A stretch of DNA of 64,000 nt from assembly GCA_012845835.1 (NCBI GenBank), contig JABAKD010000022.1, positions 2,599,944-2,663,943 of the forward strand. The letters run 5' to 3'. The position numbers were made by a program, and so were the translations under genes. Below the pieces are notes generated by a model. That model was not told the DNA's origin. It saw only the letters and a list, made by a program, of their open reading frames with translations, and did no database searches. Position 1 is the stretch's first letter, and each line of letters starts with the position of its first letter. This DNA comes from Undaria pinnatifida. Its lineage: Eukaryota; Sar; Phaeophyceae; Laminariales; Alariaceae. This document shows, in pieces, positions 35,700 through 45,797 of the stretch.

Positions 35700-36630
35700 A
35701 TTTTTCGACAAAATACACCACGTTTTCTTGTTCGATCCTCGTGGCGCCGGCGACAGGGCAAAATCCTGAACTAAACACCCCTTTGGGGGACAAACTACTT
35801 GGAATTAGACTACATGCTATTAATAATCCCTTCAGGATTTGGTTTATCTTTCGGTTATTATTGCTCAGACAGATATCTTCTCTTGACCGCGGTCATTTGA
35901 CATTAGGGTGTTTTTTCAGCTTTTTTTTTACCCAAGGTTCTTTGCCGTGGGGTCGATAAATCTCATCTCGAGAAAGCCCCAAAAAAACGCGCTCGAGGCG
36001 GTGACCTCACATACGTCACCCGCCGCTGCCTAGGAAGTCTCGTGGTTCTGCTCTGTACGCTCGGTGAGGAATCTCGGTCCGCGTCTACAAAACGCTTAAA
36101 TCATATGATGAAGGACTGATGATGTCTATTTTCGAATGATAAAGTTTAGTTCATTTTAATTAAACAATACAGTCTACCGGGGTGTTTTCAACCCAAAAGT
36201 AATGACTCTCTACTTGCTACGAGATTAGTATATGACACGAACGAGAGCAGGTTCGCGGTACGCTCGGTGTGCCGTACGGATACGCCGGGTAGGAACCGGC
36301 CGACCTAAACACAGACTGCAGCGGTCGCGCACAAGTTCACATTCGCCGGCCCCCTAGCGAAAATTCTCAAGATGGCAACTGGGAGGGACAATGCGACGGA
36401 TAGGCCACTATCAGGAGCTTTTGCCTGGCGTCTCGTACTGCTGTCGCTGCGAGGCAGATTTTGGATCAACAATTTTCGATCCTGGCTCTGGGGAAAGAGT
36501 AGATGCGATGCGCTCGGCTCGCCATCCAGCCGCGCCGTCGTCGCGCCCTAGGACTCAGCGATAGACAAAACCGCGTCCGCGCGCCGCACGCGTGCGGACG
36601 CGTGATTGTTTCCGACTTGAAATAGACTTG
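35700..36630. other. Gene-free stretch right of duplicon B
   Basis: No credible coding frame. It includes a GC-rich part from about 36230 to 36600 and a short hairpin near its right end (36572-36602: arms CGCGTCCGC and GCGGACGCG). I do not recognise it as rDNA or any RNA gene. Confidence 0.4.
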
Positions 36631-36636
36631 TTCAAG

Positions 36637-36720
36637 CGGTCAGTCAGTACAAGGAGCCCCGTCATTCAGAAAGCATTTCAGACGAAAAGCGTAACCTCTA
36701 TCGTAACACGCGTTAATAGC
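36637..36720 (+). mobile_element. F3 element fragment
   Basis: GAGCCCCGTCATTCAGAAAG, TTTCAGACGAAAA and ACCTCTATCGTAACACGCGT match the right half and terminal repeat of complete F3 elements. The left half is missing. Confidence 0.6.
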
Positions 36721-36849
36721 GCGGTACAGGTGCACCTTTTTTTGTCCGGAGCTCCTCGCTTGTGGGGGGAGCTCAACATGCTTTAACAAAAAAAACTTAC
36801 TTTTAAGCAAAACCTGAAGGGGCAACCCCTAAGCAAACCCGTGGGCCAT

Positions 36850-38070
36850 GTATACAAAACAGTAATGATTTTGCCAAACAAGAATGATATTCCGACGACG
36901 ATTTTGGAAAAAAATGTACCAGTTTATCATGTATATCCTTTAAGAAGTCGTACAACCAGTGAGAAGAGGGCGGAGTGTTCGAGGGGGTGGGGGGAGGGGG
37001 GGCTGGGTTTGATCAAGAGGGAGCGGGGGGGGGGGGGGGGGGGACGGGCGGGGCAACTCAATCTGTGCGTGGAAACTATAAATCCGTTACGGGGATGAAT
37101 CTGACGGTTTGGGAAAAAATGCACCAGTTTATCATGTATACCAGGTATCCTTTAAGTCGTACAACCAGTGAGGAGAGGGCGGAGTGTTCAAGGGGGTGGG
37201 GGGAGGGGTGGGCGGGGGGGGCAAAAGAGATCTTTTTAACAGCTTTAGGTCGCATAGATGGAGGGGTTTGCTATACGCGTGGTGCTAGGTCTAGGCGATG
37301 GTGCGGGTGGTGGGGAAGAAGGGGGCGTTGGGGGGGGGGGGGGTGACTTGAAGCAGCGGCATGAATGGCTCTAGAAAGATAACGAGGTGATATCAAGTGC
37401 TTGGCGTGAAATGTTTATTGCTTTGGCAGATTTCGATGTTAGGTGGGGCGCTTGAGCAAGAGGGAGCGGGGGGGGAAAAAACGTGAGGGGGGGGGGGGTT
37501 CGGGGGGGGGGACGGGGGGGAAGAGTTTTTAACAGGTTTAGGTCACATGCATTATTAAAAAAAAAATACACTCCAGCTGTGAGATGGAAGATTTTGTCGA
37601 AACTCATCTTTGCAATCTGTGTGTGATACTCTGGTCGCGCGTATTACGCATATATGTGGGGGCTTGCTATACGCGTGGTGCTAGGTCTAGGCGATCGTGC
37701 GGGTGGTGGGGAAGGAGGGGGCGTTGGGGGGGGGGGGGGGGGATGAATTGAAGCTACGTCATGGATGGCTAGAAAGATAATGACGTGATATTACTCTGGC
37801 CGATTTCGACTTTAGGTTTGGCGTTTGAACAAGAGGGAAAGGGGGGAAAAAAGGGGTGGGTGGGTGGGGCGGAGGCGGAAATGAATTGGAGCTACGGCAT
37901 GGATGGCTAGAAAGATAATGACGTGATAACAGCTGGCTGGTAGTGTTTACTACCTTGGCAGATTTTTTTTTATTTTAGGTGGGGCTTTTGAACAAGAGGG
38001 GTCGAGGGGGGTGGGGGGGGGGCGGGCGGGACACTTCAGTATGTGCGCAGAAACTATAAATCCTTGAAGG
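36850..38070 (-). mobile_element. F1 repeat, copy d (G-rich arm)
   Basis: Reverse-orientation array of F1 sequence with many G-runs on the plus strand. Repeated blocks include GTCGTACAACCAGTGAG, GTGCTAGGTCTAGGCGAT, AAGATAACGAGGTGATATCA, and the family end as CAGCTGTGAGATGGAAGAT then GTCGAAACTCATC. It is largely the reverse complement of 40985-42470, so the two form opposed arms around 38.1-41.0 kb. Confidence 0.75.
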
Positions 38071-38084
38071 CATATGCCACATTT

Positions 38085-38200
38085 TGACTGAGCTTTTTTC
38101 TGCATGACAGGGCTCCTTGACCCGCCTTAGCCCGAAATCGTCGAAGAATATGTAATTTTCTTGTTTTGCAATATTATTTGTTGGCATACCTAGGCTATGG
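38085..38200 (-). mobile_element. F3 element fragment (reverse)
   Basis: Contains GCATGACAGGGCTCCTTGAC, AATCGTCGAAGAA and GGCATACCTAGGCTATGG, the order found in the right arm of the paired elements at 42.5-43.1 kb. Confidence 0.5.
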
Positions 38201-38290
38201 CTTTGTTCATCAGGGTATACTTGCTTTCATTTTCTTGATCTTGATATAATCAGTTCATTAGTATTATTAGTACTATTAGTGTAGTCAAAG

Positions 38291-38572
38291 CACATGCTAT
38301 GGTAGAGAGGTGCACCACTTTTTTTTCTTTCAAGGTCCCTCAATTCGTGAGCTCAAGACCTCTCCCAAAAAACTGGTTTGGAGGAAAATAAAACTGCTAG
38401 TACGACGTACCCAGGATGAAAAATCCCATGACCTAGGGGTACAACGAGAATCATGCAAAACCAAATCAAAATGTCGTATTTCCGACCATTTTGGGATAAG
38501 GAGCCCCAACATTAGCCATTCAGAAACATTTTCAGACGAAAACTGCTGCGCCTCTATCGTAGCGCACGTGTT
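38291..38572 (+). mobile_element. F3 inverted-repeat element, copy 1
   Basis: About 282 bp. The left end ATGCTATGGTAGAGAGGTGC is an imperfect inverted repeat of the right end GCCTCTATCGTAGCGCACGT. Internal words CTCAAGACCTCTCCCAAAA, AAATCCCATGACCTAGG and TGTCGTATTTCCGACC recur in all F3 copies. No coding capacity, so it is a non-autonomous element. Confidence 0.7.
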
Positions 38573-38599
38573 ATTTTTTGTGAGCCGAGGTATGGACTA

Positions 38600-39110
38600 A
38601 AAGTAGTGGATCGAGCTATCACCTTCAGAAGGCACAGACGGTGCACCTTTATCGGACTATTAGTTCGTGGCATGGCTCTTCGCATGCCCTGACTTTCACT
38701 GCTACCGGGAACAGTCCACTCGCACGCACGCACGTGTGGCTCTGTGTACACGTCGCCATATACCGGACTCTTGTTGAAAGATTTCTTGTTTCGGCATTAA
38801 TAGCCCAGAATGCCAAACCACTCCATGGCGGCCGTGCGTGTCGCGAAAAACCGAAAAAGAAAGCGAAAAAGTGTTTTCAGACGGCCAAAAAAGAATCGGT
38901 AGCCACCGCCGCAAGTGGCTCTTGGCCACTGGAAAGTAGAGACAAGACGCTAACCGCGAACCGTGTACCGTACCGTGTAGTCTAGTATAGCTAAGTAAAG
39001 CCTTCTTGAACAGGACACCTTACACCAGCAGCATTACATGATAAAATATAGTAAATTGAGGTCCCTACGAGTCAGAAACATCACATAGTCCACATAAAGT
39101 CTTTACACAC
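38600..39110. other. Gene-free stretch
   Basis: No gene recognised. One short frame (38641-38985) has a basic middle but no domain or homologue in the window. Confidence 0.35.
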
Positions 39111-39118
39111 ACCTAAAA

Positions 39119-39250
39119 ATGCGTCACAACTGCTCGTTGCCAAATGACAGGTTCATCAAGCACGCAAGAACAAACAGAACGAGAGACAGGGTAATCGCAG
39201 CAGCGCAAATCATCATAGCATTCGCCCACCACATCACCTCCTTTGAAATG
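39119..39250 (-). CDS. Short membrane-segment ORF, hypothetical
   Basis: A stop-bounded frame of about 45 codons ending near 39119. After an internal ATG it reads MWWANAMMICAAAITL, then SLVLFVLACLMNL and a polar tail SFGNEQL before TGA. The hydrophobic stretch is long enough for one membrane helix. It lies directly downstream, on the same strand, of the ~290-bp array whose units also translate to hydrophobic sequence. It may be the last exon of a decayed membrane-protein gene, or chance. Confidence 0.25.
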
Positions 39251-39509
39251 GGTTTTGGGCATCAGCGAACTGGGTCCAACGCATGCTCGTAGTGTCTTAG
39301 GTGGAGTGAGGAGCGGTAGTAAAAATCAAGTGCGCTGCTCGATAACCTGTTCCTGACCGTCGGTATACTGAACAATCTTCGGGCCGCGTCTTCTCTGTGT
39401 CAGGTGTGTGAGGAATTTCTTTGTCGTTTTTCAAGCAAGCGGTTGCGTTGGCATCTACTACCTGGCTTGATGTAAAGGAAAGGAACACCACTCAGCGATC
39501 ATCTACTAC

Positions 39510-40770
39510 ACGTTAGGGCATGTTTTCATGAACACCGCTAACAAGAGCACCAGACATGGACGCGACATCATCTACAGGACCACAACATCTTCGACGACAG
39601 TGGGGAGAAAACAGGACGTATAAGCGTACACTATAGTCTATAATAATGTGAAAAGTAAGTACAGACAGGGATGATAACACTGCGGTAAACCACACGACCA
39701 ACCTATTACGCAGGATATTTCGTGCCTCCATCCGCTTACATGATTGCCTGACAACCTCTACCATACCAAACGCAGTAGCATATGCCTAACGAAGTAAAGT
39801 CACCCTCGCGTTCAATAGTGGTGACATCGCATGTCCACGTGAGACAACCTTTACGAAACGCAGTAGCATACGCCTGGCGAAGTAAAGTCACCCTCGCGTT
39901 CAATAGTAGTGACATCGCATATATATGACATTGCATGCCCATTTCAACTGCTGTATTTGTAAGATGTATCTTTGTCTTAGAATTGGCGACCTCAGAGCCC
40001 CACAGCGGCACGGTAAAAATTATGGACGTGAAATCGTACATTTGAGACAATAATAAGTTGAAAAGGAAGCACAGGCAGACCTGATAAAATTGCGATAAAC
40101 CACACTGCCGACCCATCGCATACCCTCCTGAGACGACCTCTACGAAACACAGTACCATATACCTAACGAAGTAAAGTCACCCTCGCGGTCAATAGTGATG
40201 ACATCGCATATATATGACATCACATACCCACCTCGCCTGATGTATTTGTAGGATGTCTCTCTGACTTAAAATTGACGACCGCAGAGCCCCACATCGGCAA
40301 GGTAAAATCATGGGCGTGAAATCGTACATTTATTCGAGGCAATAATAATTTGGAAAAGGAAGCACAGGCAGATGTGTTGAAATTGCGGTAAACAACCTTA
40401 CCAACCCATTACGTAGGGTATTTCGTACGTACCGTCTGCATGATCGCCTCCCAACCTATGCCAAGCGAAGTATGACTAACGAGGTAACGTAATTGAGCGC
40501 GTGTATACCAAGTATGACTAACGAGGTGACGTAATTGAGCGTATGTATACCAAACGTTCCTTAAAAACCGACGATTCGCATCTCTCCCTCTAATGCTCAA
40601 TGGCGGAGACAGTACATGGCCACATACTTCACCTCGCATGCTGTATTTGGCAATACGTATCTCTTTCGTATAATTAGCGATGTCAGAAAATAATGGTAAC
40701 TGTATGATGGTGGTGACAAGCAGTGCATGACCACATCACCTCGCCTGTTGTATTTGACAATACGACACGT
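39510..40770 (-). repeat. ~290-bp tandem array with hydrophobic frames
   Basis: Three to four diverged units. Anchor word CGAAGTAAAGTCACCCTCGC is at 39790, 39878 and 40167, with a variant at 40466. GGAAGCACAGGCAG is at about 40065 and 40358. There is an extra 88-bp internal duplication in the first unit and a ~109-bp duplication at the right end. Minus-strand translations share a hydrophobic theme (LVVWFTAVLSSLSVLTF, AVWFIAILSGLPVLPF, LVRLFTAISTHLPVLPF) but with frameshifts and stops. This looks like a decayed tandem exon or gene family, or a satellite with accidental frames. Confidence 0.7.
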
Positions 40771-40984
40771 ATCTCTTTCTTATAATTAGCGATGTCAGAA
40801 AATAATGGTAACTACAAATATTCTATAAAATATTCTAGCTTTCGATCCATGTATCATACAACAACAAATTATGGAGATTTAACTCGTTATTTACTACACT
40901 TGAACACTGGGTTGCATGCTGCATTTAACATCAAACCTTCTAGAATAGTAAACATTACAAGCCAGATGATATAAAGGGATGTCT

Positions 40985-42470
40985 TATTGCTTCAATCGTC
41001 AGGTTTGTCCCCTTTGAGGAGTTATAGTTTCCGCGCACATATTGAAATGTCCCGCCCCCCGCCCCCCCCCCCTCCCCTCCCCCTCCCCTGACCCCTCTTG
41101 TTCATGAAAAACCCCAACCCTTTCCTCCCCCCCCCCGTCCCCCGTCCCCCGACCCCCCCCCCCTTCCGCCTAGTTTGTCCAAACGCCCCACTCACAATCG
41201 AAATCGGCCAGAGTAATAAACACCTATACGCAGTTGATATCACGTCATTATCTTTCTGACCATCCATGACGTAGTTTTCAATTATTTTCCCCCCACCCCC
41301 CCCCCCTTCAACGCCCCCTCTTTTCCAACCACCCGCACGATCGCCTAGACCTAGCACCACGCGTATAACAAGCCCCTACATATCTTTGATCTCACAGCCG
41401 AAGTGTATTTGAATATTATTTGTGACCTAAACCTCCTAAAAAATCTCCCCCCCCCCCCTCCCCCCCCCCTCTCGCTCTCCCTTGCTCAAACGCCCCACCA
41501 AATATCGAAATCCGCCAAATTAATAAACACTTCACGCACAGGATATCACCTCATTATCTTTCGAGAGCCATCCATGCCGCTGTTTCCCCCCCCCCCCCGT
41601 CCCGAACGCCTCCTTCTTCCCCATCACCCGCACCATCGCCTAGACCTAGCACCACACACATAACAGACCCCTAACCTAAAACCCTTCCTTCCCCCCCCCC
41701 CCCCCCCCCCCCCGCTGCCCCCCCCCCGCCCCTTCCCCCCGCCCCCCCCCCTGCCCCTCCCGCCCCCCCCCCTCCAACCCATCCCAACCCCACCCCCTCG
41801 AACACTCCACCCTCTCTCTACTCACTGGTTGTACGACTTACCCCAGGATATACATGATAAACTGATGCATTATTTCCAAAACCGTCACATTTATCCCCTC
41901 AAAATAATGTATAGTTTCCACGCACATATTGAGCTGCCCCCCCCCCCCCCCCCCAATAATAAACTGGTGCATTTTATTTATTTATTTATTTTTCTTCCAA
42001 AACCGTCAGATTTATCCCCTTGAAAGGATTTATAGCTTACATGCACAAATTGCCCCCCCTTCCCCCCCCCCCCCCCCCCCCCCCCGCCCTCCAAACCCGC
42101 TCGCTTTTGATCAAAACCAGGCCCCCACGTCCTTCAAAACTCCGCCCCCCCGCTCACCGGTTATTCGACTTACAAGATTCAGTTGATAAAAGGATACATT
42201 TCCCTCCACAGCTGTCAGATTTGCAAGGCCCCCCTCAGAAACGGGCTTTATAGTTTCCGCGCACAGACTGACTAAAATCACCCTGTTGACCCTGATAGCT
42301 ACACTGTTGTTGTAAGGGGAGTCGCCGACCTATATTCTTAATGAGGACACAACTCGTAATATGCGCGATCGGAGTATCACACACAGCTTGCAAAGATGAG
42401 TTTCGACGAAATCTTCGATCTCACAGAGCTGGAGTGTATTTTCATCTTTTATAATATAGTAAGAAAGGAA
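40985..42470 (+). mobile_element. F1 repeat, copy e (C-rich arm)
   Basis: The longest F1 array. It contains repeated GATCGCCTAGACCTAGCACC, TTTCCGCGCACA or variants, runs of up to about 25 C, CTCACCGGTTATTCGACTT, ACCCTGTTGACCCTG and finally GCTTGCAAAGATGAGTTTCG with ATCTCACAGAGC. Units are tandemly repeated inside the element. It abuts an F3 element at 42485. Confidence 0.8.
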
Positions 42471-42484
42471 TGTTGTCCATCAGA

Positions 42485-42737
42485 CACGGGCTAAGATTGA
42501 GGTGTGCATCAGTTTTTTTACCGATGATTATCAATTTGGGAGCTTAAGACCTCTCCCAAAAACCGATTTGGAGAAAAAGATAACTTCTCTCCCGGATGAA
42601 TAACCCCATGGCCTATGTATACATACGAGAATCACGCGGAAAAATGGCCTGTTTCCGACGATTTCGCGCTGAGTGAGCCCCGTCGTTCAGAAAACCGTTT
42701 CTCAGACGAAAACTGCCACCGCTAGCGTAGCACGCAT
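42485..42737 (+). mobile_element. F3 inverted-repeat element, copy 2 (left of a pair)
   Basis: Begins CACGGGCTAAGATTGAGGTG and ends near GCTAGCGTAGCACGCAT. It carries GAGCTTAAGACCTCTCCC and CGTCGTTCAGAAAA. It lies head to head with copy 3, so 42485-43085 is one large palindrome-like structure with a ~70-bp centre. Confidence 0.75.
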
Positions 42738-42807
42738 CAAAAATCAGGCATTTTTTATTACGTACTTGAGAGAAAGGAGTTCATTCTACCATTATTCTAA
42801 TGAAAGG

Positions 42808-43085
42808 ACGTGGGCTACGACAGAGGTATACCTTTTTTTGGCGAAAATGTTCTCTGAATGACGGGGCTCCTTAACCCAACATCGTCGGGAAAAAAAACGC
42901 CATTCTTGTTGCATGGTACTCGCTGCGTACCTAGGCTAAATGGTATTTTTCATCCGGTGTGTAGCAGTTTTATTTTTCTCCACGCACGTCAGTTTTGGGA
43001 GAGGTCTTAAGCTCCCAAATTGAGGAACCTTGAAGAAAAAACAGTGGTGTGCAGCACCTTTTATCATCGTAGTAGCACGCGTCAA
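42808..43085 (-). mobile_element. F3 inverted-repeat element, copy 3 (right of a pair)
   Basis: Reverse complement of the copy 2 structure: ACGTGGGCTACGACAGAGG at the left, GGGGCTCCTTAACCCAACAT in the middle, GGGAGAGGTCTTAAGCTCCC, and GTAGCACGCGTC at the right end. Confidence 0.75.
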
Positions 43086-43284
43086 AGGCTTTCGAATTTC
43101 ATCATTCTCTGTGCATCTCGAAATCTATCTTTTGACGCAGATCATGCCACCGCGACAGGGGTGCGCAAGAATTAAGGACCCTTGTCATGACTGATTCTAC
43201 GATACCCCTCCCCCCCCCCCAAAAAAACAGCCATTTTCTTCAACGAGAACACGTTTCATGGATGCTAGGTAGGGAGGAAGGATG

Positions 43285-43480
43285 CTACGGAAAATGTGCC
43301 TACGTTTTTATTTTCTGATTTTCAAAGGACTATCGAACGATGACGTCCGCGTGGCAAGGGGCACCGTTTTTCAGGAGATACGGCCGGGAGCCGGTTTCAA
43401 AACCGGCGATTTCGCTAAAGAAAAGTTGGGGGGGGCTACCGTAGAACCACACTCATACAATATACCAGAGGTAACTATTA
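43285..43480 (+). repeat. Dispersed repeat F4, copy 2
   Basis: Similar to 1815-2060 in DNA and in one translated frame (GLSNDDV, ARGTVFQEI, RPGAGFKTGDFAKE). The frame stays open to 43575 here. A possible 3' splice site (GATTTTCAAAG) precedes the conserved part in this copy. Protein family not recognised. Confidence 0.6.
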
Positions 43481-44257
43481 AGTATTATGTATCTCAAACT
43501 AGAACGGATCTTCCTGGGGTCGGGGTATCGGCTATTAATACTACGATTGTTCGTGCTAGGAAGCATTTCCGATGATGGGATGCAAGCCACGAGCGTATGC
43601 TCAACCCAACCGCTATAACCCTAACCCTGCAACCCTGACCCCGACCCGGACCCCAAACCGGCGAGAAACGGGCGAGAAACGCGGCTGCGCCGCCTTCGAT
43701 TTAACAAAACGAAACAAAAAAATCTGTGGACCACGATCATCTCCGAACTGCGGACCACGACATTTCCTCCTCACACTTGCCTCACACTAAAAATTAGTTT
43801 TAAAAGAGTCCCGTGGAAAGATTGAACCTTCCTGGAAAGTTCCCCTGCGTAAGTAAGTCGCTTCGAGGCGAATTTACAGCCTGACTTTTTTTCTTTTCCG
43901 AGGCTCATCTGTTGACAGGCTCTCTATTAATACTAATGGCACATACCCTCACCCCAAATATACGCCTTTTTGACTTAAAGGTGTGCATGCTCCTTAATAA
44001 TGCGACGAGGAAACCCCATGGCCTACTAACAGGCACAGAACGAAAACTGTTACCTACTGGCATGAAACATAAATGGATTCCATGGACATGGGGTAGAGTT
44101 CCCGAGATGAGCCTTACCAGCCAGAAAAAACTCTACCTGGCATCTATTAATAGCCGAGAAGCGCTTCTTTTCGTACCCTTTTTCTTTTTCTTCCTTGCTT
44201 TTTGATCATCACTCTATACTTGCCAGCTCCCAACTCGCGAGAGGTGTTACCCTGCGA
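43480..44257. other. Gene-free stretch with telomere-like words
   Basis: 43615-43660 contains CCCTAACCCT and CCCTGACCCCGACCC-type words, reminiscent of degenerate TTAGGG telomeric repeats but too short to call. No gene recognised; a frame at 43912-44205 shows no domain. Confidence 0.35.
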
Positions 44258-44420
44258 CCTTCTGGACAACAAGTTTTAGCCGTGGTCACAGGCGTCTCTC
44301 TTCTCCCCGGTATATGCCTTCATTGTTATTGCGCATAGGGTTCAGCATTCCCACTCTTGAGCTTTTTACGCTCGTCGGTTTTCATCGAATTTTGCTAACT
44401 CACGCTCTCGCGCTTTGCCC
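44258..44420 (+). repeat. Dispersed repeat F5, copy 1
   Basis: Shares, in order, CTTCTGGACAA, GCCGTGGTCACAGG, CTTCTCCCC, ATTGCGCATAGGGTTCAGCA, CTCGTCG and TTGCTAACTCACGCTCTCGC with 49690-49840, and most of them with 50573-50705. Possibly the body of a SINE. Confidence 0.65.
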
Positions 44421-44792
44421 TATCGTTGTACGTACCACACATATCCTGTGAGTGCTCGTTATTTTACTATTAACTAGTATAAATAGATGTTCCGTAGTGG
44501 TACTATTTCTATATACAATCAAACAAAAAACAACCGGCAAGACAGCACACACAGCACTTGGGATTCCCGTGCGCATCCACGCTTTACGCCCATCGCCGCC
44601 GCTGTCCATAAGAACTACGGCTCTGCGCGGAAATGTGAGGGTCGTCTGGGAACTCATGTGCACACACCCCAACGGTCCTTACATTTCCGTCCAGACTCAT
44701 TTCCTACGCTAACAAGCTGTCCAAAAAAACAAGTATTACTTCCGCTTCCCAAAGATAACACCTCGCCGTCACAAAACATAAAAGACAATTGA

Positions 44793-45068
44793 GGGGTGCC
44801 TCTGATTGCAACACCACCTTGCAAACAAACGCGTGCAAACCTTCTGGTCAATTTTTTACCTCGCACGTCAGCCCAGACCCAACCCCAACCCCGCCCTAGA
44901 CCCAACCCTTCGGAAGGCTCGAAGTCGGCAGGGGCGGTCGCACGGCTCCGCCGCGTGTTTTGGGGGCGTTTTTTCGACATCAAAAGGCGGTCTGTCAGCC
45001 TCCACCAAGCTGACAGTGGTGATTGACGAAAATCACCGCAAGGTGGTGTCGCAATTAAGGACCTCTCG
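44793..45068. mobile_element. MITE with ~28-bp terminal inverted repeats
   Basis: Left end: GGGGTGCCTCTGATTGCAAC followed by ACCACCTTGC. Right end: GCAAGGTGGTGTCGCAATTA followed by AGGACC, its inverse with a few mismatches. About 275 bp. Minus-strand frames across it are shadows. No clean target-site duplication was seen. Confidence 0.65.
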
Positions 45069-45350
45069 ACACCTGACGTTACACGGCAAACGAAAAAAAA
45101 CAAAAAACAAAAACACCTGCCAGCGACGGCCGCAAGTTTCAAAGTGCTACTTTCGCTGCTGCTGCTGCTGCTGCTGCCGCTGGCGCAACAGTCCCCGCTT
45201 GAGCGCGACGTACGTATTCCACACCACGACATCAGAAAGAAATTTACAGAGTACAGAACAACAACTACGTTTCGGAAGAAACAGAAAAGCTAGTTGCCGA
45301 GGTTGGACTAGTTGCTGGGGAATGGGCGCGTTGTACTAACCTTCAGTACA

Positions 45351-45623
45351 CACGCGGGCTACGACAGAGGCGCTGCACACCACTGTTTTTTCTGAGGTTC
45401 CTCAATTCGGGAGCTCAAGACATGATCCTCCCAACAACAGATTTGGTGGAGAGAAACAAAACTGCCATCATATTTCGGATGAAAAATCTCATGGCCTAGG
45501 TACACGACGAGAATCAATCATGCAAAAAAATGTCGTATTTCCGACGATTTTTGGTTAAGGAGCCCTGTCATTCAGAACATATTTTCGCCAAAAAAAGGTA
45601 TACCTCTATCGTAGCACGCGTCG
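45351..45623 (+). mobile_element. F3 inverted-repeat element, copy 4
   Basis: Left end CACGCGGGCTACGACAGAGG; right end ACCTCTATCGTAGCACGCGT, its near-perfect inverse. Internal words match the other F3 copies. It lies about 175 bp from the stop of the ankyrin-type gene, so it may sit in that gene's 3' region. Confidence 0.8.
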
Positions 45624-45797
45624 AAAATCGATGCATTATTTTATCCCTGGGCAATTATCGGCCTTCCTTTCTTAGTGTTCGTGTTCTTACAATAAACAGT
45701 ATGTGTCCTGTACTGTTGCGAAGAAAAACGAAGAGACAAAACAGGCCCCGAGACAAGACAGGCAGAGACTGGCCGGCCCTTCTTCAGCCCGCAGCCT

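Noticed and set aside
36230-36600. Ribosomal RNA or spacer fragment, because of its GC-rich, structured look
   Set aside because: I could not match any conserved rRNA core segment by eye, and the stretch is short and isolated.
39510-40770. CRISPR array
   Set aside because: Units are ~290 bp, diverged throughout and without the short identical repeats and unique spacers of CRISPR; the genome is eukaryotic.
43610-43665. Interstitial telomere
   Set aside because: Only about two CCCTAA-like units among varied C-rich words; too short and irregular to call.
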